The translations under genes and the position numbers were made by a program. The notes beneath the pieces are model-generated. The model worked only from the letters and a program-made list of their open reading frames with translations. It was not told the origin of the DNA and did no database searches. A DNA stretch of 64,000 bases from a virus. This document shows, piece by piece, positions 32,701-41,845 of the stretch. The stretch is from positions 37,962 to 101,961 of IMG/VR virus record IMGVR_UViG_3300021376_000021; one strand, given 5' to 3'. Within the stretch, counting starts at the first letter, position 1. Each line of letters begins with the position of its first letter.

Positions 32701-35700
32701 TCGGCAATGTTTATTTCTACTGAAGATGTAGCGGTAACTTCCCTATCAAAGAAGTTATCTACTCTAGGTATAACAGTCATCTTGCCTCTAAATGACCAAA
32801 ATCCTTCAACAAGCGTTCTTTCTTTATTAGCAAGAGGTTGACTAAGCAGTTCTTTTTGGGTGTAATTTAATGTTACTAGGTCGCCATTTCTCGTAGCGTT
32901 TACGCTATTAACAGCATCAAATTTTAAATCAATAGAGAAAATTTCTTCTTGTGGTACTAAACGTGATCTCGTCGTGTCTACTAAAGCTTTATACTCGCCA
33001 TCATTAATATTAGAAATAACGTAGTTATCGAATGAATCAACAAAAAACCCGTTTTTAAATACTTCTACTGTATTACAAGCTGAGCTTGGAATTGCTAAAG
33101 TAGCTGCGTCAGTCTCAAGTGTATTAAGTAATGTATAATACTCTAGTCTTTGAAGTCTATTTTCTAAGTCTCTTATATCCCCCATTGTATATCTTCTTGT
33201 CTGAAGTGGGGTGATCATACTCTTAAGATCTGGTCTCTTATTAAGCATTGCTGCCCTAGATGTGAGGCTAGGGTAGGGCATAATTCTAATAAGCCCTAAA
33301 TCCATAGATGTATTTTCTTTAGGGGGTGCCACTGGGTTGAATGCGGGTAGACCTTCTATAATTCTTATATTACCATCGCTACCTAAGACAATTCTATCTA
33401 CTCTAGACATATATGCTTCAATATTACATTCAAAGCTTCTTGATGGAGATGGAAAGAATTTTTCACCAGCAGGTATTGTTTCAGTAGCATCCGGGTCTAT
33501 AGAGGCTGATCCTACAGTGCTAGAATATACAGCAGTATTAGAAGCAATTGGCCTGAAATCAACACTATCTCTTAAAGGAAATTGTTCACCGGATGTTGGA
33601 GATACAAAAACAGGAATTGATTCTGTTCTAATTTTATTAGATGGTAAAGGATCAGTTGAATCATCAACAGGGTATGATTCAGTAGAAAAGTATTTTCCAG
33701 ATGAGTGGGTAAATACTTTTAGTTTAACAGTTAAATTATTACTACCTGAAAGTGAGAGAGTTGATCCCGGCTTCTTACGAAGGTATGCTAGACCATAAAA
33801 ATTATCTTTTTGTCCAGTAATTAATTCAAACTGTTCAGCATAATTAGTTGTTGTATCGGAATAAGTAGAAGAAGTGCCAACGTGAACTCCCTCAAGACTT
33901 ATTACGTCCGGAAGACCTAGGCACCACGGTCCATTAGGTGTTGCAGTAACTCTCGATGATGATACTTTCACATAAACCGGATTACTTACAGTTTTGGTTC
34001 TAACAGCTGGTTCAAAATTTTCTAAATCATGGTACATTACAAAAGACGCAGCAACGTTAATACTTGTACCAATATCAACAGTAATACTTGTTGTAGATGG
34101 AATAGAAATATCTCTACTGTCCCTATTAAAGTCGATAGGTACCCCTCTAGGAAAAGCTGTGTAGTGTGCGTTTGCGGTGTAAGAAGCTGCGGTAGTATTA
34201 GCTACTGCTAATTTTACATCACTAAAAATTGTTACAATTCTGTCTAGCTTACCGGATTGACCTATTTGAATAAAATCACCAACTTTATACGTTGATGTAA
34301 AAGTTGTGGAGGTCCCTAATACGTTTGCCTCTCCGTTTGTCATATCAACTGTACCGGTATTGTTAGCGCTGTATCTGAAGGTGGCGCTTGGTACAACTAT
34401 AAAATCATTTATTTGAATATCGGTAAGGGAACCAGTTCCATATGGTACTGTATTTCCTCCGGAGAACGTTATGGTTTGATCTCCAGAAAGTGTAAAGGTG
34501 CTATTTGTAGAAGTTCTAAAAATAAATTCTTCAGAATTAAGCTCTTTAACAGCAAACGTACCTGTTTTAAATACTAAAATATCATTCTCTACATCTTTAA
34601 GAATTGCCTGGCTGTTTTCTAAAACTAAATCTGCAACTGCAGTTGATCCAACTGAAACGGACCTAATACGATTAAATGGAAATCCTGTAGCCATTCTAAT
34701 ATCAAAAATGTATAATCTATATACACAGTCAGGCGTTCCAATTGTTCCACTATGATATTCTAATGCTCTTGCTCTAGCTGTTCCAACAAGATTACCTGGT
34801 GCTGTGGGTGTGCTACCAGCGTTGTCTGATACATCAGTGGCAGCTGTTTCTCTTAAATTTAAAGTAGTGCCTTCTTTAATTTCAAAATAACCTAAAAGCT
34901 GCTTAACTAAGATATAGCTTCCGTATTGTGTATTAATTGTTTGATTAGCTACGTTAGCTGAATCGTCAGCTTTTCTAATAGGTGTCTTAACATAATTAAG
35001 AATTTGAATGCGCTCACCGTTTACATAAGAGGTACCACCTCCGGTAACTAAATTAAAGTGGGTTGTGTTAGCAGGTGTAATATCTTCAGTATCCAAAGGC
35101 ATTGGATTAATAACGTAATTACCACTCTCTTCAAAAGTTCTTCTTGAAATTTCTCTATTTAAAGAATTAAATTGAGTGTAGGTTCTATCTTTAATAACTC
35201 GTCCATTTTCAAATTCTAACAGGGCTAAAAACTCATTATTAGATTTTGCTTCAGATCTACTCATTACAACAAGCTGAGGTGTAAGCTTTAATCTGTTAGC
35301 ACCTGGTGCTGCATAATTAGGTGTACCAGTAGCAACATCTAAAAGTGATGTATCAATAGCGCTATTTACAAACGTTTCAGCACTTCTAAAACCAACAACT
35401 TTATTGTTTGGAAGATTGCTATATTTTTCAATAACGATCTCTTCCTCATCTACTCTTATGAAGTTACCTTTTTGGTATATAATACCTTCTGATGTCTTAA
35501 CAGCTGCACCAATACCCACAGCATTAGTTACCGCAGCTACAGTTAACTCAGCAATATAGTTTAATGCAGCTATGTTAGCGCCTGACCCTGTAGAGGTAGT
35601 TATCGATACATTTGGTGTAGTAGTATAGCCCGATCCTTTTGATTGTACGGATACATCTACAATTTTACCTCCTGCATCGGTAGTGAGAACTGCTGATGCG

Positions 35701-36251
35701 CCGGCTCCGCTACCTCCAGAAAATACTACAGTATCATTATTAGAATATAATGTGCCGCCAAGAACAACATTTATGTCTTCGATTGTTCTATTTCTGTTAA
35801 ATACTTTTACTACTTGACTCGCTGAAAAAGTTTTTTCTCCACCGGTACCAGTATTTTGATACTTAATATAAAGAGTATTAAGATCGGGATCTTGAGATTC
35901 AAGACCGGTTTTGTAGTTAACGGCAAAAGCCCGTAAGTTAGAAGACTCTTGAATAATTAAAGAGTTAGAATAAAGAGCCATTGATACAGGCTGACCGTCG
36001 GCCTGATTATCAAGAATTTTTATATAGTTATATCTGTAATCTGGGTTGAGAGCGCACCCTTTAATAATCGTACCTGTGCGATAAATGTTATCGCCAAATC
36101 TCTCAATTTGATTTTGAAGAATTGTTTGAAGTTGAGTTAGCTCGCGAGCCTGAACTGCAACGCCTGGTCTAAACAATACTCGATGAAAGTTTTTCTGCTC
36201 ATCGAAATCATCAAAGTATGGTGATACATTTAAATTAGAATCTAAAGGCAT
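29748..36251 (-). CDS. giant DUF4815 baseplate/tail fibre protein
   Basis: At 2167 aa this is the largest gene in the window. The N-terminus (NLNVSPYFDDFDEQKNFHRV, LFRPGVAVQARELTQLQTIL) is the DUF4815 signature of marine T4-like structural proteins. Residues about 155-235 carry the GSGAGASAVLTTDAGG and KGSGYTTTPNVSIT module that also occurs in gp7, gp8 and gp13. At least three copies of another module (for example LGTSTTFTSTYKVGDFIQIG) lie near residues 640, 1680 and 2060. Conserved segments in the middle include DSVDFRPIASNTAVY and RRYTMGDIRDLENRLQRLEY. It follows gp8 and probably replaces T4 gp9-gp10-gp11 as the peripheral baseplate/fibre protein; that is inference. Confidence 0.85.
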   Translation of the reverse strand: MPLDSNLNVSPYFDDFDEQKNFHRVLFRPGVAVQARELTQLQTILQNQIERFGDNIYRTGTIIKGCALNPDYRYNYIKILDNQADGQPVSMALYSNSLIIQESSNLRAFAVNYKTGLESQDPDLNTLYIKYQNTGTGGEKTFSASQVVKVFNRNRTIEDINVVLGGTLYSNNDTVVFSGGSGAGASAVLTTDAGGKIVDVSVQSKGSGYTTTPNVSITTSTGSGANIAALNYIAELTVAAVTNAVGIGAAVKTSEGIIYQKGNFIRVDEEEIVIEKYSNLPNNKVVGFRSAETFVNSAIDTSLLDVATGTPNYAAPGANRLKLTPQLVVMSRSEAKSNNEFLALLEFENGRVIKDRTYTQFNSLNREISRRTFEESGNYVINPMPLDTEDITPANTTHFNLVTGGGTSYVNGERIQILNYVKTPIRKADDSANVANQTINTQYGSYILVKQLLGYFEIKEGTTLNLRETAATDVSDNAGSTPTAPGNLVGTARARALEYHSGTIGTPDCVYRLYIFDIRMATGFPFNRIRSVSVGSTAVADLVLENSQAILKDVENDILVFKTGTFAVKELNSEEFIFRTSTNSTFTLSGDQTITFSGGNTVPYGTGSLTDIQINDFIVVPSATFRYSANNTGTVDMTNGEANVLGTSTTFTSTYKVGDFIQIGQSGKLDRIVTIFSDVKLAVANTTAASYTANAHYTAFPRGVPIDFNRDSRDISIPSTTSITVDIGTSINVAASFVMYHDLENFEPAVRTKTVSNPVYVKVSSSRVTATPNGPWCLGLPDVISLEGVHVGTSSTYSDTTTNYAEQFELITGQKDNFYGLAYLRKKPGSTLSLSGSNNLTVKLKVFTHSSGKYFSTESYPVDDSTDPLPSNKIRTESIPVFVSPTSGEQFPLRDSVDFRPIASNTAVYSSTVGSASIDPDATETIPAGEKFFPSPSRSFECNIEAYMSRVDRIVLGSDGNIRIIEGLPAFNPVAPPKENTSMDLGLIRIMPYPSLTSRAAMLNKRPDLKSMITPLQTRRYTMGDIRDLENRLQRLEYYTLLNTLETDAATLAIPSSACNTVEVFKNGFFVDSFDNYVISNINDGEYKALVDTTRSRLVPQEEIFSIDLKFDAVNSVNATRNGDLVTLNYTQKELLSQPLANKERTLVEGFWSFRGKMTVIPRVDNFFDREVTATSSVEINIADPINALVNAQNEINSRVATATSLINTVNQTSSAQRMEGNFLRTDFSENITETFEDEFTTITVPPVQTSITQINNLLTSVHINPYMRGQKIGLYVVGLRPGAQHYLFFDGVDLTNEAVSATLNTFSNATINDFVPRYNKGSSPGLFADDKGNLGIVVWMPADTFTTGEKEFLVVDVSTLDSEQSATSKATGKFASFTMSGEATNITIGTKSFDLSESSFDTDTFTQTRSVTTNREWTEFEFIPPRDPLAQTFLVQKQAGRSQFVMISSIDVFFKQKDSTKGVTLEIREVDEGGYPTNQVLPFSSVYKTSAEVSTSATASSATTFTFPALVTLKTGREYAITLTPDSNSPEYRVWTAIAGVPDVTNTNLITNLTWGLGTLFFSTSGRAFTAVQNEDLKFTVRYAEFNPTTGTVELTNGDMEFLTISDVSGSFVDGEDVAQLGTSYLNVNLTTNTTSYVINTSTSLTSTLAANDYVLVVYGTNKQVGTANVKAVSTTVSNAGSTSTGFTTKYAVGDYINIGTEIRLVTAVASDTSLTVDSAFNATITDSNHYSVDEKFDIFRIISANSTSITVNRPPAYVANTTAGASIQKAVHGVVNYYSPSKNTIYLSDSNSTNSTFKVAPNTATYFAYLIGDRSDAVAKVTSINNLTATGYTPLINILQLPSTTVSLSAELAKTAGGTDSASYVFGGKNTLRFNDTALIKSKSNEISGVGITKSFKATINFDTDKADISPVLDVNPISIAIQKYNINNDSTNENTRYGSASSKYISKRLELAEDQDAEDIKVFLKAYRPSGTDIEVYAKILNSGDSESFDDKDWSMLQMITSSTLYSSSVNENDLREYEFTFRRTPTTTGISGKVTTAASTTLEGFGTTFTTDFTTSDLIKIVYSNTETDFEIIPIASITDNDTLVLAFAPSASKIGPGYSIEKVTKPKEAYKNNQNGNVVRYFDSSRAAHDTYKFMAIKIVLKATGNYLVPSVDDVRAIAISV

Positions 36252-36260
36252 TGCTTCCTC

Positions 36261-38276
36261 TTAAAAATTTATAATTAATCTTAAAGTTTCTGATTGATTA
36301 TTTGCTCTTGAAATTGCAGTAGTATTCTCTATGTATATAACCTCTCCAGAACCTTTTATTATGTCAGGTAGGTACTTAACACTACCAAGCGTAAAGGTAG
36401 CTGCACCTTGGTTTTCTCTTATCAGCTCGGCAGGATCTGCGTTAATTGGTCCCCTTTCAGCTGTAAGAAAAATGTAAGTGCTATTAGAAGAATGAAAATA
36501 TGCATTACTTAATGAGATGTCTGTTTGTAGCACTACTGCATCTTCTGGCATCGAGCCAGATTTAGTTGTGTATGATATTCTTGTTCTATTGTCTAATGTG
36601 TTCCAGTTATTATAATTTTTTTCATTTACATCAATATTAGTTACATTAGCGATAGCGCCTGATGTTTCACCGACTATAATTTTACCTGTTGTAAATTTTG
36701 GTTCCACGTTACTCATAGTAAGATAAGGAGATGAATTGCCTGTTTTAACTCCGCTAGCTAATATACTTACAAAAGAATATCTTGCAATAGAAGAAATAAA
36801 AGGAAGCTCATCATTTACAATAATAGAGGTAGCATTTGTAACCGTGGTAACGGTTCTCAAGCTATACAGTCCTGTAATAGTATCATAAATTAAAATTCTA
36901 TCATTTGCTTTTAAAGAAATATTAAAACTCGTGCCCGTACCCGTAATAGCATTAGTACTTGTATTACCAGCCACAGTACCTAAAAGTGTTTTATATTCAA
37001 TCTGATGTACATTTTCCCCGGCAGTGAACGTTCCTATCTCACTACCGAGTGTAAGTGTAACGTTTCTAAAAAGAGGGTCTCTAATAAGTGCTAATTTTCT
37101 ATAATCATTTTCTGCAGTAATGTAGCCACTCTCAGTTGTATTGAATGAAAGCGATATAGCGACTGCTTTTGCTCCTAATTCTGATGCAGGATTTTTTCCG
37201 TGTCCTCCTACTGGAGGAATAATTGCTCTTAATGAGGCTGCGTTACTTACGCCACCCGTATTACCTGTAACAGTAATAGACGTGTAAGTATAATTAGTTC
37301 CTCTATTAATAATATTAACCTTACTAATATAATTGTTGACGGAATTATTAGAACTTACGGTGGCATAGGCAGTTGCGTCAGATCCATCTCCTCCAATTAT
37401 AATATTTGGGGCAACAACGTAGGTAGAATCTGTTGATGGAGGAACCGTAAATATAGAATTAATTGTAGCAACTCTTGATACTGCATTATAGTCAGTAATT
37501 CTTTTTAGCTGTCCAGCGCCAGTTCCTGTAGAAATATAAAGTGCACTACCAACATAAAAATCAGCATTGGCGGAAGCAGACTCGTTTAGTCTGTAAGTTG
37601 TAGTATTACCGGTAACTCCAGGAATAGACTCTCTTAAATCACTAGCGGTAAATTGTCCGTTAAGAGTGGCAACATAATTTGAACCTGGTGTAGTAATTTT
37701 AATAACGTCAATTGCACCAGAGACAGTATTGCCCGCTACATTAGCATTTGTAGTTACTGGCATATAATCGGCCGTTTGAAACTTCTCAAACGTAGCTTCC
37801 GGAAGTTTATACATTAGCTTCCAAACATACCCGTCAGCAGTTGTTACAAAGTTGCATGCACTTTCACTTGTATTTGTAGGCTGAACGTTAGAAGCTACTC
37901 CCCCATTATTATCTAAGCACTTGTAGATGTAATAGGTTGCTCCTCCGTCAACCGCTACATAAAATTTCTTATCAAGTAATCCTGTATCTGTATCATCGTA
38001 TGGAGAGTATACTGTATTAGAAGTCCAAATATATTTTGGAATAACTAGATTTACATCAGATGAATTAATTTTTTTACCAAAGATAGCTTCCTCATATACA
38101 ACAGTCTCAAGCTCTTTGAAAGTATTATCAGGAACTGGAATAGTTGCGTCATTATTGGCAAATGGAAAATGTCTAGCAGCTAATAGATAATAAACATTAT
38201 TAGCTGGTTCTGTAATAGACTCTATTAACTGCTCGCCAATATGTTTTTTAAATTTTTTGGTAATTAAAGTGGTCAT
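36261..38276 (-). CDS. 8: baseplate wedge protein gp8 (enlarged)
   Basis: The gp8-type wedge subunit, 671 aa against 334 in T4. The ends align with T4 gp8: residues 1-45 (TTLITKKFKKHIGEQLIESI, VYYLLAARHFPF), the YYIYKCLDN and ADGYVWKLMYKLPE segments (about 130-170), and the last 25 residues (GSGEVIYIENTTAISRANNQ). Extra length comes from beta modules: SNYVATLNG and RGTNYTYTSITV (GxxY type), and GTGTSFNISLKANDRILIY, which is like modules in the 2167-aa protein. These probably decorate the baseplate surface. It lies between gp7 and the DUF4815 gene. Confidence 0.88.
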   Translation of the reverse strand: MTTLITKKFKKHIGEQLIESITEPANNVYYLLAARHFPFANNDATIPVPDNTFKELETVVYEEAIFGKKINSSDVNLVIPKYIWTSNTVYSPYDDTDTGLLDKKFYVAVDGGATYYIYKCLDNNGGVASNVQPTNTSESACNFVTTADGYVWKLMYKLPEATFEKFQTADYMPVTTNANVAGNTVSGAIDVIKITTPGSNYVATLNGQFTASDLRESIPGVTGNTTTYRLNESASANADFYVGSALYISTGTGAGQLKRITDYNAVSRVATINSIFTVPPSTDSTYVVAPNIIIGGDGSDATAYATVSSNNSVNNYISKVNIINRGTNYTYTSITVTGNTGGVSNAASLRAIIPPVGGHGKNPASELGAKAVAISLSFNTTESGYITAENDYRKLALIRDPLFRNVTLTLGSEIGTFTAGENVHQIEYKTLLGTVAGNTSTNAITGTGTSFNISLKANDRILIYDTITGLYSLRTVTTVTNATSIIVNDELPFISSIARYSFVSILASGVKTGNSSPYLTMSNVEPKFTTGKIIVGETSGAIANVTNIDVNEKNYNNWNTLDNRTRISYTTKSGSMPEDAVVLQTDISLSNAYFHSSNSTYIFLTAERGPINADPAELIRENQGAATFTLGSVKYLPDIIKGSGEVIYIENTTAISRANNQSETLRLIINF

Positions 38277-38287
38277 ACAATTATTTA

Positions 38288-41200
38288 TTATGTAATAGTG
38301 ATGTTTGAATTGGAAATAATATTAAAATTGCCATCAATATCTAAAAGAACTCTACCATACATTTTTTTGCCAGCAACGTGTAGAACTTGCTTAAGAGTAT
38401 CAAAATATTTTTCTACTGGTATTGATGTCTGTATTTCGTAAGAGAAGTTCTGATAATATTCACCATCTTGTATGTATTTAGTGTCGTCTAAAAAGCTTCG
38501 TGTAGAGGAATAATACCCTGTTCCAATACCACTTGTAGATACGTTTGCTTTAGCAGATGCAAATCTGCTACCATCAAGCGAGCTAACGTTTACTCCTTCG
38601 TTGTTAATGTAACCAGTTCCTGAGTCAGTTACTTCTAATCCAGAAATAGTTCCTTGAGTGGCAACAACGTTAGCTACCACAATTGCATTATCACCGATAA
38701 CGTTAGAGGAAGGATCAGCAGACACTGATACAACATTAGCTGTAGAACCGGTAGTTTTTCCAACGACAGTATTACTAACTACAAACTCTGTGAATAAACT
38801 TACTCTTTTAAGGGTTAAAAATTTATCACTGTCGTTTATTTTTACTGTAGCTTTTGCAGTAGCTGATGCTATATAGGGTGATGTATTTGTTATCACTGAT
38901 GCACCGTTTGAAGTAGCACCAATAAGTTTAAAAATTTTAGTATTAGCTTCAGCTGTTACTGTTGTTGAACCAGGTGTGGGGCTTGCATTACTAGTAATAG
39001 CTCCTGATGTAAACGTCCCTTCGACACTTCTTACTACAAGGGTAGTTGAGTTAGATGCAACTAAAATTCCATTGGCTGTTGTGCTTTGAAAAATTTCGTT
39101 ACCTGGTTCAAAATTAGTATTAGAAAGCACGGTTAAAATACTAACGTTAACTGAATTTTGCCACGTACCAGTATTACTCACTAATACAGTTGTATAAATG
39201 CCTGTGGTATTATCTTTAGATGCGCTGTAAATAAATCCAGTAGCGGTGTTATTTATTCCGTCTGTTGAGTAAACCTGCTCTTGAACCTCATAAACGTTGC
39301 TTGAATTACCTGAGAAGGTGTTAGACTTAATCTCTACTCCTGGGGTACTAATAGTCTGTTCAACGTACTCACCAACAGCAAATCCAGGTCCTGTAAGATC
39401 AGCCACCTCAATTACTATATCTCTCCTACCGTAAGAAGCAACGTATGGCTCATAAACAGATACAAAAGGATTAACGTTATAATTTTCTCCAGGGTTAATA
39501 TTAGTAAGTGATGATATTGTCCCGATAGTTAAAGTATTAAACCGTAGAAGATCTAAAATTGTATATGTAATATCTCCACCGGGTTGTTTTATAAAGCCAA
39601 GGGAAGATACAGGTATAAGTTCAGCCCCGGTACCAACTCCTGTGGATCCGCCGGTTGAATTGACTACTGATGTAGAAGGAGTAGATACTATTTTATTACC
39701 TACGTTAGCTGATAGTCCTACTGCTACAATTACTCCACTAGTATCTGTTATGATAGAAGCGTTGCCAGCTGTAAATGAACCAGCACCAGAATTACCACCA
39801 GAAAAAGTAACTATATTGGTATTGTCGTAACCAGATCCCCCGGTCATAATATAAACAGAGTTTAAATTATTATACGTTGAGTTTGCGCCAGATATAAGCA
39901 TTTCTGTAAATTTAACAGAATTAGCTCCTGGACCATCATTATTACTACTAATTAAGTCAGGAGATAGTCTTACTGTCTCGGCGTCCGAAATAATACCTAA
40001 ATTAAAATCAGCTCCAAACCCGGTAAAAAGTAATGTAGTTTTTGCTCGAGTGTTAGAGGTCTGTCCAATAATTATTGTGTTACCGGAGCCATAAAAATCT
40101 CCAGTAACACTTGTAATACCAATTGCTGTAGAATTAGATGCAAAAAGATTGGCACTAGCTGATACATTTGTATACGCTTGAACTATACCTCCAATATCTG
40201 ATGCCAGATGAATGACTGCATTAACACTTTGAGATCCTACTTTAACAATCGTATTAGCATATGACCACTTATCAGTGCCTGTAGTTGATGTATCAGAAAT
40301 AGTATATTCATATCCAAACAAAATAATATTTGGATCAAAAGTTCCAATCAGAGTAGTCTGGGTTGAATCTGTATAGTTAGAAATAGAGGAAAGATTATTA
40401 AATGTGCCGGATCCTCCTCTTACTGTAAACACATTAACGTTTGTATATGTAAAATAATTTTGACTTGGAATAGCAGTTACATATCCGGTTGCGCCGGTAC
40501 CTGGTTGTATGACATAAGTTCCAACATGAATACCATTAGCACCAATAGTAGATGTATTTGGAGAAATAGCTGTTGAACTAACTATTGCACTAACAGTACC
40601 TGTAACGTTATTACCTGTGCCGTTAGATTGAACAACCTCGTCTCCAATTGCAAAGTAATCTAGGGTGGCAAAAATTATTTGCTGATCTGGTAAATACAAA
40701 ACGTTGTTTGAAAAAATATCATTTTCAACCAAATTTATAATTAAGTTTGCGGTGTTGCTACTGCCTATAACAGTGGTGGTATTTTGACTAACATCAGCAA
40801 TTATTGATACCGATGGCGCGGCGATGTTGCCGTTATAAATTTCTTTGTTCTTGGTAAAATTACCAGTAACATTATTTAATCTAAATTCATATAGTTCTTG
40901 GGTTACTATTTCATTTCTAAAAAAAGTTGTTATTTCAGTATTAGCATTTGTTACGTTAGTAATTCTTAACACATCCGAGCTAATGACAGTCTCAGCAGTA
41001 GTATTTGAATACCCCCACCCTCCGTCAACTAATGTAAACTGAACAAGCCCTGTTACTGATTCAATTGATGTAACACGAGCTATGCCTTCGACACCATTAG
41101 ATGAAATAATTTTTACCGTTTCACCAACGGCAAAGCCTTCCCCTCCTAGAGTTGTATCTAAACTCGTTAGAGAACCTAAAATTTTAGGAGCATTAACTAC

Positions 41201-41845
41201 AGACGGTTCATCTAATAATAATTCATTAGCAATAAAAGTACCGCTTTTATTGCTTAAGAAGGCATAGTCAATTATTTTACCATTAATATTTCTTGTAATA
41301 ATATATTCTACGAAAGCTGTTGCACCAGAAATACTACCGGTAACTTGTTTACCAACATAGTTTTTTGTTCTTGATGATACTGTTAATTCTAGGTATTGAG
41401 GTATAACCCAGGTGCCGTCTGATGGCTTTAAAATATCTTCTCCCGGATTGTATATTTCTATTTTAGTTCCGTAGAGAAGTTTAAAAAATAAATCTAAAGA
41501 TCTTTCAGATCCTTTAGATTTGTAAAGATCATTCGATGCCTTTACTAGTCTATCTTCAGAAACCTGAGCGGTAATTTCTACGTTTTTTAAAAATTTTTCT
41601 TTAAAGTATACGTAAAATTCATCAACCGTTTGATCGATATTTCTATACTCTTGTAATCTTCTAGAATGATATAAAGGATTTCCAACAAAGGTTGTATCTG
41701 AATACGTGGCATAATCAGGATCATTGCTCTCTAACCATTTATAGTATTCCTCAACGAATAAAATAAAAAGAGGTCCCTGTTCCTTATAAAATTCTGGGAA
41801 CTGTGACTCAATTAGTGAGGAGATATTTTTTTCTATTATACTCAT
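38288..41845 (-). CDS. 7: baseplate wedge protein gp7-like, with many inserted beta modules
   Basis: An 1185-aa protein between gp6 and gp8, the position of T4 gene 7 (1032 aa). Residues 1-145 match the C-terminal part of T4 gp7: SLIESQFPEFYKEQGPLFIL, then KASNDLYKSKGSERSLDLFF with KLLYGTKIEIYNPG (T4 has YSTKGIEASYKFLFKVLYNE). The T4 N-terminal propeller is absent. The remaining 1000 residues are a chain of Gly/Ser/Thr/Asn-rich beta modules with phrases such as TGGSGYDNTNIVTFSGG and GGWGYSN. The C-terminus (YYQNFSYEIQTSIPVEKYFD, then AGKKMYGRVLLD) is again conserved in marine phages. It overlaps gp6 by 4 bases. Confidence 0.82.
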   Translation of the reverse strand: MSIIEKNISSLIESQFPEFYKEQGPLFILFVEEYYKWLESNDPDYATYSDTTFVGNPLYHSRRLQEYRNIDQTVDEFYVYFKEKFLKNVEITAQVSEDRLVKASNDLYKSKGSERSLDLFFKLLYGTKIEIYNPGEDILKPSDGTWVIPQYLELTVSSRTKNYVGKQVTGSISGATAFVEYIITRNINGKIIDYAFLSNKSGTFIANELLLDEPSVVNAPKILGSLTSLDTTLGGEGFAVGETVKIISSNGVEGIARVTSIESVTGLVQFTLVDGGWGYSNTTAETVISSDVLRITNVTNANTEITTFFRNEIVTQELYEFRLNNVTGNFTKNKEIYNGNIAAPSVSIIADVSQNTTTVIGSSNTANLIINLVENDIFSNNVLYLPDQQIIFATLDYFAIGDEVVQSNGTGNNVTGTVSAIVSSTAISPNTSTIGANGIHVGTYVIQPGTGATGYVTAIPSQNYFTYTNVNVFTVRGGSGTFNNLSSISNYTDSTQTTLIGTFDPNIILFGYEYTISDTSTTGTDKWSYANTIVKVGSQSVNAVIHLASDIGGIVQAYTNVSASANLFASNSTAIGITSVTGDFYGSGNTIIIGQTSNTRAKTTLLFTGFGADFNLGIISDAETVRLSPDLISSNNDGPGANSVKFTEMLISGANSTYNNLNSVYIMTGGSGYDNTNIVTFSGGNSGAGSFTAGNASIITDTSGVIVAVGLSANVGNKIVSTPSTSVVNSTGGSTGVGTGAELIPVSSLGFIKQPGGDITYTILDLLRFNTLTIGTISSLTNINPGENYNVNPFVSVYEPYVASYGRRDIVIEVADLTGPGFAVGEYVEQTISTPGVEIKSNTFSGNSSNVYEVQEQVYSTDGINNTATGFIYSASKDNTTGIYTTVLVSNTGTWQNSVNVSILTVLSNTNFEPGNEIFQSTTANGILVASNSTTLVVRSVEGTFTSGAITSNASPTPGSTTVTAEANTKIFKLIGATSNGASVITNTSPYIASATAKATVKINDSDKFLTLKRVSLFTEFVVSNTVVGKTTGSTANVVSVSADPSSNVIGDNAIVVANVVATQGTISGLEVTDSGTGYINNEGVNVSSLDGSRFASAKANVSTSGIGTGYYSSTRSFLDDTKYIQDGEYYQNFSYEIQTSIPVEKYFDTLKQVLHVAGKKMYGRVLLDIDGNFNIISNSNITIT

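Noticed and set aside
33337-33798. Plus-strand 153-codon ORF opposite the giant DUF4815 gene
   Set aside because: It lies within conserved coding sequence of the opposite strand and has no start context.
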